A DNA stretch of 34,171 nucleotides from a bacterium (GTDB lineage Bacteria; Myxococcota_A; Bradymonadia; UBA7976; UBA1532). Below, piece after piece: positions 25,068 through 34,171 of the stretch. The first letter of the stretch is position 1; the number at the start of each line of letters is the position of its first letter. Below the pieces are notes generated by a model. The model worked only from the letters and a program-made list of their open reading frames with translations. It was not told the origin of the DNA and did no database searches. A program made the translations under genes and the position numbers. The DNA is taken from contig JAUHYW010000092.1 of NCBI GenBank assembly GCA_030426085.1, forward strand, positions 1-34,171. Direction: 5' to 3'.

Positions 25068-25424
25068 ATGATGACCACCATCTATCAGTACACCCGCTGT
25101 GGGACGTGTCGGAAGGCGCTCAAGTGGCTCGACGGCCGCGGGGTGACCTACGCCGCCCACGACCTCGTCGGCGAGCCCCCCGACAGCGAGACCCTGCGCG
25201 ACCTGTGGCAGCGCTCGGGGCGCCCGCTCAAGGCCTTCTTCAACACCTCGGGCAAGAGCTACCGCGAAGGCGGCTTCAAAGACCGCCTGCCCGAGATGAG
25301 CGACGACGAGAAGCTCGCCGCGCTCGCCGCCGACGGCAAGCTGATCAAGCGGCCCATCGTCGACGTGGGCGACAAGGTGCTCGTCGGGTTCCGCGAGCGG
25401 GAGTACGTCGAGACCTTCGGCTGA
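25068..25424 (+). CDS. Spx/ArsC-family thioredoxin-fold protein
   Basis: A 118-residue protein (117 if the second of two adjacent ATGs is used). It opens TIYQYTRCGTCRKALKWL, with the CxxC (Cys-Gly-Thr-Cys) of Spx/MgsR/YffB-type proteins. Downstream motifs are FFNTSGKSYREGGFKDRL, MSDDEKLAALAADGKLIKRP (the family's IKRP loop) and a VLVGF strand. The length is normal for the family. Such proteins are thioredoxin-fold reductases or redox-sensing transcription modulators; despite the ArsC name, arsenate reduction is not implied. No ars gene is adjacent, and no clear ribosome-binding site precedes the start. It is monocistronic as far as can be seen, 195 bp before the amylase cluster. Confidence 0.95.
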   Translation: MMTTIYQYTRCGTCRKALKWLDGRGVTYAAHDLVGEPPDSETLRDLWQRSGRPLKAFFNTSGKSYREGGFKDRLPEMSDDEKLAALAADGKLIKRPIVDVGDKVLVGFREREYVETFG

Positions 25425-25619
25425 GCGGCCGCCGGGCGCCCTGAGACATCGAAGTCCCACCGGGTGGGGCCGCCCCAGCCCACCCAGGCCCCGATCCATC
25501 GCCTCGCCGACCGTCACTCGCCGCTGAGCGACGCTCGCCTCCGGCGGCACGGCTCCTGCTCTCCTGCTGCTCGACCGCGCCCGTCGCTCACGATCGGGTC
25601 ACGCCCTCGGAGGTGCTCC

Positions 25620-27476
<1,857 letters not shown>

Positions 27477-27532
27477 AGCGGCGGGCTCGGGTGAGGCATC
27501 CGATCGCCACCCGCGACCGCCAGGAGTCCCCG

Positions 27533-29065
27533 ATGCCTGCCCGCCTCCTCGTCTCGCTGCTCCTCACCCTCGGGCTCTTCGCCTGCGACGACGACCCCGC
27601 GCCGGCCGAGGCGCCTGACCTCGCCGTCGACGCCGGCCCCGACATGGCGGTCGACGCGGCCGCCGCCCACTGGCAGCCCGCGCCGCCGGCCGCGACCCCC
27701 GCCGCTCTCCAGGGCGACACCTGGAAGGCCCACTTCGTCGACGACATCCTGCCCTACTGGTCGATGCCCGAGGCGCTCGGCGAGCCGGTCGGCAACTACC
27801 CCACCCACCGCGACATGGACGGCGGCCCCCGCCCGCCCACCGAGCGCCGGCCGCGCATGCTCGGCCGCCAGATCTACACCTACAGCATGGGCTACGCGCT
27901 CACCGGCGACCCCCGGCTGCTCGCGTGGGCCGACGCCGGGGTCGAGTGGATGCTGACCCACGCCCGGGACACCGAAAACGGCGGCTGGTCCCCGCTCCTG
28001 ACCGTCGACGGCGACGGCATCGGCGGGGCGAAGACCACCCAGGACACCGCCTACGCGGTCATGGGCCTCGCCGCGTACTACTTCGTCACCCGCGACCCCC
28101 GGGCCGAGGCCGAGCTGCTGGCCACCCGCGATCTCTTGTTCGGCGCCTTCCGCGACGCCGAGACCGGGCGCCTCGTCGACGGCCTGAGCGGCGACCTCCA
28201 GAGCCCGTTCGACGTCGAGGGCGACGGCGGCTGGGAGCTGGTCGCCCAGCTCGACCCCATCAACGCCTTCATGCTGCTGGTCCAGCCCATCTTGAGCGAC
28301 GCCGACCGCCGGGCGCAGCTCCTCGACGACATGCTCGGCCTGGGCGATGTCATGGTCGAACACTTCTGGGCCGATGGCATCTTCTGGGGTGTGCACGACA
28401 AGCAGGGGCAGTATGGCACCCGGCACGTCGACTTCGGGCACACGCTCAAGAGCTACTGGATGCTGTACATGCTCAGCCGCCGGGCTCCGCGCCCCGACTG
28501 GGTCGAGCTGATCGAGACCCACGGCGCCGAGTGGCTGGTGAAGGCCTACGACGCCGAGAACGGCCGCTGGGCGAAGCGCCCCACCGGGCCCGCGGCGATC
28601 GAGTACGGCTCCGACTGGTGGATCTACGCCGAGGCCGACCAGTTCGCCGCGAGCCTGTCGATGGTCGGGCTGGGCGGGGTCGACGGGGTCGATCTGGCGG
28701 CGACCGCCGGCCACTGGATCGAAGACTTCGTCGACGACGCCGGCCCGGGGGGTGTCATCCCCGGCATCGGCCGCGGGGGCCAGCCGGCGTTCGGCTGGCG
28801 GCGCAGCGACACCGCCAAGTGCAACCAGTGGAAGAGCGGCTACCACGCCACCGAGCACGCGGTGGTGCTCTACCTGCACGGCCGCGACCGCGAGGGGCTG
28901 CCGGCCACGCTGCACTTCGCCGTCGACCCGGCCGCGGTCGACGACTTCGCGGCCCGGCCCTACCTCTACGCCGGCACCGAGACCGCCCGCCGGCCGGGCG
29001 AGACGCTGACCGTCGGCGGCCGCACGCTGCGGGCGGTGGCGGTGGACTTCGTCGACATCTACTGA
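27533..29065 (+). CDS. Exported lipoprotein, AGE-family (N-acylglucosamine 2-epimerase-like)
   Basis: A 510-residue lipoprotein: lipobox LFAC (Cys18), CAGGAG before the ATG, then an Asp/Ala/Pro linker to ~residue 55. The body looks like an (alpha/alpha)6 barrel of the AGE/cellobiose 2-epimerase superfamily. Matching features are RQIYTYSMGYALTGDPRLL, ENGGWSPLL, TQDTAYAVMGLAAYY, a LDPINAFMLLVQ helix, HVDFGHTLKSYWMLYML and WWIYAEADQFAASL; the last two hold candidate catalytic His and Glu. A beta-rich C-terminal part (~455-510) is unassigned. AGE enzymes interconvert C2 epimers or aldose-ketose pairs, mostly in the cytoplasm, so a lipid-anchored version is unusual. It lies 57 bp after the lipoprotein amylase and 50 bp before a GH13 gene, suggesting action on starch-derived sugars. 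An alternative is another (alpha/alpha)6 hydrolase or lyase. Confidence 0.88.
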   Translation: MPARLLVSLLLTLGLFACDDDPAPAEAPDLAVDAGPDMAVDAAAAHWQPAPPAATPAALQGDTWKAHFVDDILPYWSMPEALGEPVGNYPTHRDMDGGPRPPTERRPRMLGRQIYTYSMGYALTGDPRLLAWADAGVEWMLTHARDTENGGWSPLLTVDGDGIGGAKTTQDTAYAVMGLAAYYFVTRDPRAEAELLATRDLLFGAFRDAETGRLVDGLSGDLQSPFDVEGDGGWELVAQLDPINAFMLLVQPILSDADRRAQLLDDMLGLGDVMVEHFWADGIFWGVHDKQGQYGTRHVDFGHTLKSYWMLYMLSRRAPRPDWVELIETHGAEWLVKAYDAENGRWAKRPTGPAAIEYGSDWWIYAEADQFAASLSMVGLGGVDGVDLAATAGHWIEDFVDDAGPGGVIPGIGRGGQPAFGWRRSDTAKCNQWKSGYHATEHAVVLYLHGRDREGLPATLHFAVDPAAVDDFAARPYLYAGTETARRPGETLTVGGRTLRAVAVDFVDIY

Positions 29066-29115
29066 TTGAGTGGGCCCGGGGCGGCCCGATCCACCGCCCG
29101 TCAGGAGCCCGCCCC

Positions 29116-30792
29116 ATGTTCTTCCTGTCCACGGTGTTCTTCCTGGCGCCGCTGCTCGTCGTCGCGCCGCCGGTCGTCGTCACCGCGGCGCCGCTCGCCG
29201 CGCTGGGCGTGCCCGCGCTGTCGCTGAACCCGACCGGGGGCTCGGCGCCCGGCCCGGCCCCCGAGGCCGAGAAGGCCGGCTGGTGGCGGGGTGCCGTCGT
29301 CTACCAGATCTTCGTGCGCAGCTTCGCCGACAGCGACGGCGACGGGGTGGGGGACTTCCCCGGGCTCACCGCCCGGCTGGACTACCTCAATGACGGCGAC
29401 CCGAAGACCGACACCGATCTGGGGGTCGACGCGGTCTGGCTCATGCCGATCCACGCCTCGCCGAGCTACCACGGCTACGACGTGCTCGACTACACCTCGA
29501 TCAACCCCGACTATGGCACCCTCGATGACTTCGACCGCTTCACCAAAGAGGCGCAGAAGCGGGGCATCCGGGTCATCATCGACTTCGTGCTGAACCACTC
29601 GGCCAAGGACCACCCCTGGTTCCGGGACGCCATGACCGGCCCCGCGGCGAAGCATCGCTCCTATTACAACTGGCGGGAGACCGACCCCGGCTGGACCCAG
29701 CCGTGGGGCGACAACGCCGTGTGGCACAAAGCCGGCGACAGCTACTACTACGGCCTCTTCTGGGGCGGCATGCCCGACCTGAACCTGGGCGAGCCGGCGG
29801 TGAAGGCCGAGCTGCTCGCCGCCATGCGCTTCTGGCTCGACCGGGGCGTGGCCGGCTTCCGGCTGGACGCCATCCGCCACCTCTTCGAGAGCCCCGAAGG
29901 CACGCTGGTCGACCTGCCCGAGAGCCACGGCCTGCTGCGCGACCTGCGGGCCGAGCTGACCCGGACCCACCCCCATGTGTTGCTGATCGGCGAGGCGTGG
30001 ACCGACACCGAGACGGTCGCCACCTACCACGGCAACGGCAACGAGCTGCACCTCGCCTTCGGCTTCCAGACCGCCGGCGCGATGCTCGAGGCCGCTCGGG
30101 ACGGGGTCCGCGCGGCCTACGACCAGGCGCAGCGGGCGGCGAAGGCGTTCGCCGACCGCAACTTCGAGGCGCCCTTCCTCGCCAACCACGACATGCCCCG
30201 CGCCATGCGCCAGCTCGGGGGCGACGCCGGGGCGATGCGGGTCGCGGCGGCGATGCTCTTCGGGCAGCCGGGCACGCCGTTCGTCTACTACGGCGAAGAG
30301 ATCGGGATGCAGGGCGGCCCCACCAAGAAGGACGAAGACAAGCGGACCCCGATGCGGTGGCGGTTCGAGGGCGGGCACGGCACCGGGCCCGGCTTCACCA
30401 CCGCCGCGAAGCCGTGGCACGACGCGCCCGAGGCCATGGGGATCAGCGTGGCCGACCAGCGGGGCAAGGCCGGCACGCTGTGGACGCTCTACCGCGATCT
30501 CATCAGGCTGCGCCACGCCCACCCCGCGCTGAGCGACGGCGCGGCCTCCCAGCCCGAGCGGGCCGGCGGCGGGCGGGGCTTCACCGCGCTGCTGCGCGAG
30601 GGCGGCGGCGAGCGGGTGCTGGCGATCTACAACGTGCACACCGCGGCCTCCGAGCCGGCCACGGTGAAGGTGCCCGGCGCGCCGACGGTGCTGATGAGCG
30701 AGGGCCTCGACCAGCCGCTCACCCGGGCCGGCCAGACTCTGCAGATCCCCCCGATGGCGCCCCGGGGCTTCGCCTTCGTGCGGCTGGACTGA
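29116..30792 (+). CDS. Exported GH13 alpha-amylase/alpha-glucosidase-type enzyme
   Basis: A 558-residue enzyme. AGGAG precedes the ATG by 8 bases. The N-terminus (~1-30) is strongly hydrophobic, a signal peptide or anchor. The barrel begins VVYQIFVRSFADSDGDGVGD (DSDGDGVGD is a typical calcium-binding loop). GH13 motifs follow: DFVLNH (156-161), GFRLD with nucleophile Asp251, LIGEAW with acid Glu293, and LANHD (His358-Asp359). A beta C-domain ends the protein. The length and the FGFQ/RTPMRW features resemble GH13 oligosaccharide-acting alpha-amylases or glucosidases, so it may process malto-oligosaccharides released by the first amylase. It is the last gene of the cluster; its TGA lies inside a hairpin shared with the convergent gene. 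Confidence 0.95.
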   Translation: MFFLSTVFFLAPLLVVAPPVVVTAAPLAALGVPALSLNPTGGSAPGPAPEAEKAGWWRGAVVYQIFVRSFADSDGDGVGDFPGLTARLDYLNDGDPKTDTDLGVDAVWLMPIHASPSYHGYDVLDYTSINPDYGTLDDFDRFTKEAQKRGIRVIIDFVLNHSAKDHPWFRDAMTGPAAKHRSYYNWRETDPGWTQPWGDNAVWHKAGDSYYYGLFWGGMPDLNLGEPAVKAELLAAMRFWLDRGVAGFRLDAIRHLFESPEGTLVDLPESHGLLRDLRAELTRTHPHVLLIGEAWTDTETVATYHGNGNELHLAFGFQTAGAMLEAARDGVRAAYDQAQRAAKAFADRNFEAPFLANHDMPRAMRQLGGDAGAMRVAAAMLFGQPGTPFVYYGEEIGMQGGPTKKDEDKRTPMRWRFEGGHGTGPGFTTAAKPWHDAPEAMGISVADQRGKAGTLWTLYRDLIRLRHAHPALSDGAASQPERAGGGRGFTALLREGGGERVLAIYNVHTAASEPATVKVPGAPTVLMSEGLDQPLTRAGQTLQIPPMAPRGFAFVRLD

Positions 30793-30811
30793 CCCCCGGA
30801 TCCGGTCAGTC
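30787..30811. terminator. 8-bp inverted repeat carrying both convergent stops
   Basis: GACTGACC (30787-30794) and GGTCAGTC (30804-30811) are perfect complements with a 9-nt loop containing GGATCC. The left arm includes the GH13 TGA (30790-30792) and the right arm the stop of the minus-strand gene (30806-30808). A bidirectional terminator is likely, though T runs are absent. Confidence 0.5.
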
Positions 30812-32170
30812 GGCCTTCGGCGTCTCGACCGGGCCGTCGATCGCCCGCCACGCGGCCAGCGAGCCGAAGCAGTTGCGCACGTCCTCATACCCCGCCCGCT
30901 CCAGCAGCGACGCGGCGATCATCGCCCGCCGGCCCGACCCGCAGAACGTCACGATGGGGCGATCCCGGGGCAGATCGTCGAGCAGCGCCGGCAAGCGCCC
31001 GAGGAAGGCGTGGCGGGCGCCGGGCACATGCCCCCGCAGCCACTCGGGCTGCTTGCGCACGTCGAGCACCCGCACCCGGTCGAGCGTGTCGTGCAGCGCG
31101 TGCACCGAGATCGGGCGGGTGCTGCCCAGCGGGTTGCCGCCCGTCTCCCACCCGGTGATGCCCGGCTGGAACCAGCGCAGGTCGTCGTAGCCCAGCCGCC
31201 ACAGGTGGGTCCGGGCCGCCTCGAGCTGGCTCCGATCCTCGGCGATGACCGTCACCGGGCGCTCGTGATCCAGGAACCACCCGGCGTAGGCCGGCAGCAT
31301 GCCCGCCGGGATGTTGACCGTGCGCGGCACATGGGACGCGGCGAACGCCTGCGGCTCGCGCACGTCGATGATCGGACCCTCACCGTCGATGGCCCGCCGC
31401 AGGTGACCGATGTGCACCGGCGCCGGCTCCCGGCGGGGCAGACCCAGCGGGGGGCCCTCCAGGTTGTACTGCTCCATCTTGCGGAAGTACGGCGGCTTCT
31501 CATGGTGCTCGTCGAGCTTGCGGGCCACGAACGCCGCCCGGTCGAGCTGAAGCGCCGGGTTGTGCCGCCGCTCGTAGCCCAGGGTCGATATGTCGCGGTC
31601 GGCCATGCCGTCGCCGCAGACCGAGCCCGCCCCGTGGGCCGGGTGCAGGATCGTGTGATCGCCCAGGGGCAGGATGTGCTCGTGGATGCTGTCGTAGAGC
31701 GCCCCGGCGTCCTCGGCCATGCGCTCGGGGTGGAAGTCGGTCCGGCCGACGTCGCCGACGAACAGCGCGTCGCCGCTGAAGACCGCCAGCGGGCTGTCGC
31801 CGGTCTCGTGGTGCCGAGCGACGAACGACAGGCTCTCGTCGGTGTGCCCCGGGGTCTCGAGCGCCGTCAGCGACAGCCGCCCGAGCACGACGCGCTGCCC
31901 GTGGCCGATGGACTCTCCATACCGGAAGTCGAGCCCCTTGCCGTGCAGGATCGTCGCCCGGGTGTGGGCCGCGAGCGCGCACGAGCCGACGACGAAGTCC
32001 TCATTGCGGTGGGTCTCGAGCACGAACCGGATCTGCACCCCCCGGCGGCGGGCGATCTCGAGGTAGGCGCGCCCGTCGCGCCGGGGATCGATCACCGCCG
32101 CGTCGTCGCCGTCGCCGACGATGTAGGAGAGGCTGGCGACGCCGGGGGTCTTGACGGTCTCGATGAACAT
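30806..32170 (-). CDS. Persulfide dioxygenase-like MBL fused to two rhodanese domains
   Basis: A 454-residue cytoplasmic protein; CGGAG precedes the ATG at 32170 by 7 bases. The metallo-beta-lactamase fold (~1-245) resembles ETHE1/CstB persulfide dioxygenases. The usual HxHxDH is HRNEDF (54-59), so only the first His is kept. Even so His54, His109 (TPGHTDES) and Asp134 (FSGDALF) preserve the three iron ligands of ETHE1-type enzymes; His179 is also present. Rhodanese domain 1 (~255-345) has no Cys in its loop (IAEDRSQ) and should be inactive. Domain 2 (~360-450) has Cys410 in TFCGSGRRA and should accept sulfane sulfur. The protein probably oxidises persulfides to sulfite and transfers sulfur during sulfide detoxification. 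No other sulfide gene is next to it. Confidence 0.93.
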   Translation of the reverse strand: MFIETVKTPGVASLSYIVGDGDDAAVIDPRRDGRAYLEIARRRGVQIRFVLETHRNEDFVVGSCALAAHTRATILHGKGLDFRYGESIGHGQRVVLGRLSLTALETPGHTDESLSFVARHHETGDSPLAVFSGDALFVGDVGRTDFHPERMAEDAGALYDSIHEHILPLGDHTILHPAHGAGSVCGDGMADRDISTLGYERRHNPALQLDRAAFVARKLDEHHEKPPYFRKMEQYNLEGPPLGLPRREPAPVHIGHLRRAIDGEGPIIDVREPQAFAASHVPRTVNIPAGMLPAYAGWFLDHERPVTVIAEDRSQLEAARTHLWRLGYDDLRWFQPGITGWETGGNPLGSTRPISVHALHDTLDRVRVLDVRKQPEWLRGHVPGARHAFLGRLPALLDDLPRDRPIVTFCGSGRRAMIAASLLERAGYEDVRNCFGSLAAWRAIDGPVETPKAD

Positions 32171-32286
32171 GCGGGCTCCGTGGGCTGGGGTGATGCCCGC
32201 GGAGGGTGCATGGATCACGCCGGGCCGCGGCCGGGCGCCCGGGCGGTGGGCTCGGGGGGCGTGCGGCGGGCGATCTGGGGCAGAAC

Positions 32287-32309
32287 GCGCCGCCTGCGGG
32301 GCGCGGCGC
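32287..32309 (-). terminator. 7-bp hairpin after the endostatin-like lipoprotein
   Basis: GCGCCGC and GCGGCGC pair with a 9-nt loop, 10 bp beyond the minus-strand stop at 32319 and before the MBL-rhodanese start at 32170. Its position fits a terminator; no T run follows. The rest of 32171-32318 holds no gene I can support. Confidence 0.35.
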
Positions 32310-32318
32310 CTCGGGGGC

Positions 32319-33290
32319 TCAGGGGGTGAGCGCGAAGCAGTAGATGCCGCCGTAGCCCCCGCCGCAGCCGATGCAGGTGCCCGATCCGGGGCCGTCCTGC
32401 ACCAGGTTCACCCCCGGGGAGCAGCCGCGCACGGTGTGATCCGAGATCCAGTGCGCGCCGCCCATGCCGCCGCCGCCCGGCCGCCCGGGGCGCCCGCCGC
32501 CGCCCATCCGGGGCCACGAGTGCCCGCACATGAGCCGGTTGGGGAAGACGTCGTCCGCGGCGCTGGTCCAGTTGTGGCAGGTGTCGCGGGGGTCGTTCGT
32601 CGCCAGCCGCCCCGCCTGGTTCGAGCCGGTGGGGATGTCGTGGGAGTCCCCCAGCACCGACAGCGGCACCCCGTACTCGTCGGGCAGATCGTTGACCGAC
32701 TGCGGATCACCCGCCGGACGATCGTCGGCGAGCAGACCGTCGATGTCCTCGGCCACCAGCCGCCCGTTGGCGTCGTACCACGGGCCCTCGCCGATGCGCT
32801 CGATCGCGTGGATCGGCTCGCCGTCCGGCCCCTCGGTGACCGACAGGAACGCCCGCCACTCCTTGTGCCCCGCGCCGACCTCCACGGCGATGGTCTGGCA
32901 GATGCCGTCGGCGCCCTCGATGCCCCCCAGGTCGCCGCCGAAGCCGTCCGGGCTGCCCGAGAGGCGCTGCATCGCGTCGAGGCTGGTCACGAAGAAGCTG
33001 AACGGCTCGTCCTCCATCGGCGCCGCGTCCGGTTCGAGGGCGGCGTCCGGCTCGGGCTCGGGGGCCGCGTCGAGATCCGGCTCGGGGGCCGCGTCCGGCT
33101 CGGCATCGAGGGCCGCGTCGTCCATGGGCGCAGCGTCCGGCTCGGGGGCGGCGTCGGCGGTCGGGGCCGCGTCGAGCGCGCCGTCGAGGGTCGCGCCGTC
33201 GGCCGGCGCGCCCGACCCACCGCCGCTCTCGGGCGTGCAGCCGGCCAGCAGGAGCAGGCCCAGGGCCCATGGCATGTGATGCGTGATCAT
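32319..33290 (-). CDS. Lipoprotein with endostatin/DUF1554-like domain (copy 1)
   Basis: A 323-residue lipoprotein with lipobox LAGC (Cys18). A long linker (~20-95) of Asp-Ala-Ala-Pro and Glu-Pro repeats precedes a domain of ~225 residues. That domain opens [12 protein letters not shown], followed by [56 protein letters not shown] and a final GIYCFALTP. The layout (Val-Thr-Ser strand, Gly-Ala-Asp-x-x-Cys helix, Trp-Arg-Ala-Phe-Leu-Ser, late tryptophan and cysteines) resembles the endostatin/DUF1554 branch of the C-type-lectin fold, so a surface binding role is likely. The ligand is unknown. It is a tandem duplicate of the gene at 33324, with a Gly/Pro/Arg-rich insert (GGGGRPGRPGGGG) that is longer here. 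Its ATG sits directly against a small hairpin. Confidence 0.9.
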   Translation of the reverse strand: MITHHMPWALGLLLLAGCTPESGGGSGAPADGATLDGALDAAPTADAAPEPDAAPMDDAALDAEPDAAPEPDLDAAPEPEPDAALEPDAAPMEDEPFSFFVTSLDAMQRLSGSPDGFGGDLGGIEGADGICQTIAVEVGAGHKEWRAFLSVTEGPDGEPIHAIERIGEGPWYDANGRLVAEDIDGLLADDRPAGDPQSVNDLPDEYGVPLSVLGDSHDIPTGSNQAGRLATNDPRDTCHNWTSAADDVFPNRLMCGHSWPRMGGGGRPGRPGGGGMGGAHWISDHTVRGCSPGVNLVQDGPGSGTCIGCGGGYGGIYCFALTP

Positions 33291-33305
33291 GACTGTCTCA
33301 CAGTC
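33291..33305 (-). promoter_or_regulatory. Hairpin with GAG triloop directly before an ATG
   Basis: On the mRNA, GACTGT-GAG-ACAGTC forms a perfect 6-bp stem whose loop carries the only purine-rich ribosome-binding candidate. It ends at the base before the ATG at 33290. It is the same design as 2411-2425. The weak GAG site suggests low or conditional translation. Confidence 0.38.
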
Positions 33306-33321
33306 CGGGGGAGCCCCCCGG
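33305..33321 (-). terminator. 7-bp hairpin between the duplicated lipoprotein genes
   Basis: CCGGGGG-AGC-CCCCCGG is a perfect stem-loop starting 2 bp after the stop at 33324 (minus strand) and abutting the hairpin at 33291-33305. It may terminate or attenuate transcription entering copy 1. No T tract is seen. Confidence 0.4.
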
Positions 33322-33323
33322 CG

Positions 33324-34171
33324 TCAGGGCTCGAGGGCGAAGCAGTACAGCGCGCCGTAGCCTCCGCTGCACCCGATGCAGACCCCCTCGCCGGGGCCGT
33401 TCTGGATCAGGTTCACCCCCGGCGCGCAGCCGCGGAGCTGGTGATCGCTCATCCAGTTGCCGCCGTTGCGCGCTGGCCGGCCGCCGGGCCCCTGGCGGGG
33501 GAAGGAGTGGCCGCACATCAGGTTGCGGGGGTTGACGTCTTCGGCGGCGCTGGTCCAGTCGTAGCAGGTGTCCCGGGGGTTGTCGCTCGCCAGCCGGCCC
33601 TGCTGGTTCGAGCCGGTGACCACGTCGTGGGAGTCGCCGATGACCGACAGCGGCACCCCGTACTCGTCGGGCAGATCGTTGATCGTGGCCGGGTCACCGT
33701 CGGGGCGCTCGCCGAGCAGGCCGGCGATGTCTTCGGCGACGAGCCGGCCGTTGGCGTCGTACCACGGCCCCTCGCCGATGCGCTCGATGGCGTGCACCGC
33801 CACCCCGTCGGGCCCCTCGACCGCCGAGAGGAAGGCCCGCCACTCCTTGTGATCCTGGCCGATGTCCTGAGCGATGGCCTGGCAGATGCGATCCGCGCCG
33901 AGGATGCCGCCGAAGTCGCCGCCGAAGCCGTCCGGGCTGTCCGAGAGGCGCTGCATGGCCTCCAGGCTGGTCACGAAGAAGCTGAACGGCTCGGGATCCG
34001 GCTCGGGCTCGGGATCCGGCTCGGGCTCGGGGGCCGGCTCGGGGTCCGGCTCGGGCTCGGGGGCCGGCTCGGGATCGGGCGTCGGCTCGGGCTCGCCGGG
34101 CTCGGGATCGGGCGTCGGCTCGGGCTCGCCGGGCTCGGGATCGGGGATGGGCTCGGGCTCGCCGGGCTCGG
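33324..34171 (-). CDS. Lipoprotein-like endostatin/DUF1554-like protein (copy 2), N-terminus beyond window
   Basis: Partial: the frame stays open to the right edge, so the start and any signal peptide lie outside. The visible part is a Glu-Pro/Asp-Pro/Thr-Pro linker (~34171-33990) and then a ~220-residue domain almost parallel to copy 1. It opens [12 protein letters not shown], then [55 protein letters not shown] and a final LYCFALEP. The six or more cysteines match in position. A GTG inside the domain (33974) is not a plausible start because it would cut the first strand. It is probably a surface-exposed binding protein like its neighbour. The linkers of the two copies are unrelated in sequence while the domains are very similar. 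Confidence 0.88.
   Translation of the reverse strand, partial: EPGEPEPIPDPEPGEPEPTPDPEPGEPEPTPDPEPAPEPEPDPEPAPEPEPDPEPEPDPEPFSFFVTSLEAMQRLSDSPDGFGGDFGGILGADRICQAIAQDIGQDHKEWRAFLSAVEGPDGVAVHAIERIGEGPWYDANGRLVAEDIAGLLGERPDGDPATINDLPDEYGVPLSVIGDSHDVVTGSNQQGRLASDNPRDTCYDWTSAAEDVNPRNLMCGHSFPRQGPGGRPARNGGNWMSDHQLRGCAPGVNLIQNGPGEGVCIGCSGGYGALYCFALEP
34068..34171. repeat. 33-bp tandem repeat coding a Pro/Glu linker
   Basis: Unit 34068-34100 is repeated exactly at 34101-34133 and with a few changes at 34134-34166, and a fourth copy begins at 34167. On the minus strand each unit encodes 11 residues of the form [11 protein letters not shown]. Shorter related repeats ([10 protein letters not shown] type) continue to about 33990. 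The array runs off the window, so the total copy number is unknown. Confidence 0.9.

Noticed and set aside
21570-25070. Plus-strand open frame running into the Spx/ArsC gene
   Set aside because: The part before 25068 is antisense to the GH13 and cytochrome genes and has no domain. Only the last ~118 codons form a family member.
25068-25424. Arsenate reductase (arsC) as the function
   Set aside because: The CxxC start and IKRP loop fit the wider Spx/ArsC family, but no arsenic-resistance neighbour is present, so a specific arsC name is not justified.
33324-33974. Short gene starting at the internal GTG (33974)
   Set aside because: The open frame continues to the window edge through the same Glu-Pro linker type seen in the duplicate gene, and the GTG falls inside the first strand of the domain.

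Overview
The window is very GC-rich, with third codon positions almost always G or C. It most likely comes from a member of the Myxococcota. The evidence is one exported protein with a MYXO-CTERM-like tail, three predicted Hanks-type Ser/Thr kinases plus a kinase-FGE fusion, PEGA-like domains, FHA regulators, a sigma-54 activator, and many lipoproteins with Asp/Ala/Pro or Glu/Pro linkers. Family and genus cannot be decided from the sequence. No rRNA, tRNA, CRISPR array, insertion sequence or phage gene was seen.

Layout. (1) 1-9262, phospho-signalling: a truncated lipoprotein with a (Glu-Gly)22 linker; an FHA-GAF-AAA+-Fis sigma-54 activator; a divergent, translationally coupled pair (unknown protein, then a Ser/Thr kinase fused to a formylglycine-generating-enzyme-like domain); an FHA plus winged-helix protein; a small unknown protein; and a soluble Ser/Thr kinase. 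(2) 9470-14408, envelope and PrkA: a lipoprotein with a DsbD-alpha-like CxxxxC module, PrkA, a periplasmic coiled-coil protein, an OmpA-like lipoprotein, and a convergent single-domain response regulator. (3) 14530-20890: two successive modules, each a membrane Ser/Thr kinase with a PEGA-like outer domain followed by an exported TPR-like protein with two hydrophobic segments. Between them lies a lectin/MopE-like lipoprotein. (4) 20897-25424: a c-type cytochrome lipoprotein, a large surface-anchored GH13 enzyme and an Spx/ArsC-like thioredoxin-fold protein. (5) 25620-30792: a same-strand alpha-glucan cluster of a lipoprotein alpha-amylase, a lipoprotein AGE-family epimerase-like enzyme and an exported GH13 enzyme. 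(6) 30806-34171: a persulfide dioxygenase-rhodanese fusion and two tandemly duplicated lipoproteins with an endostatin/DUF1554-like domain, the second cut by the window edge.

How the parts may work together. The kinases and FHA proteins suggest a Thr-phosphorylation network that reaches transcription through the sigma-54 activator and the FHA-winged-helix protein. The three GH13 enzymes and the epimerase-like protein are all exported, so starch-like polymer would be cut, and perhaps sugars epimerised, outside the cytoplasm. Convergent gene pairs repeatedly end inside inverted repeats that span both stop codons. The two strongest candidates for something undescribed are the twice-repeated kinase/TPR module and the extracytoplasmic epimerase-amylase set. 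All functions here are inferred from recognised motifs by eye; no database search was run.
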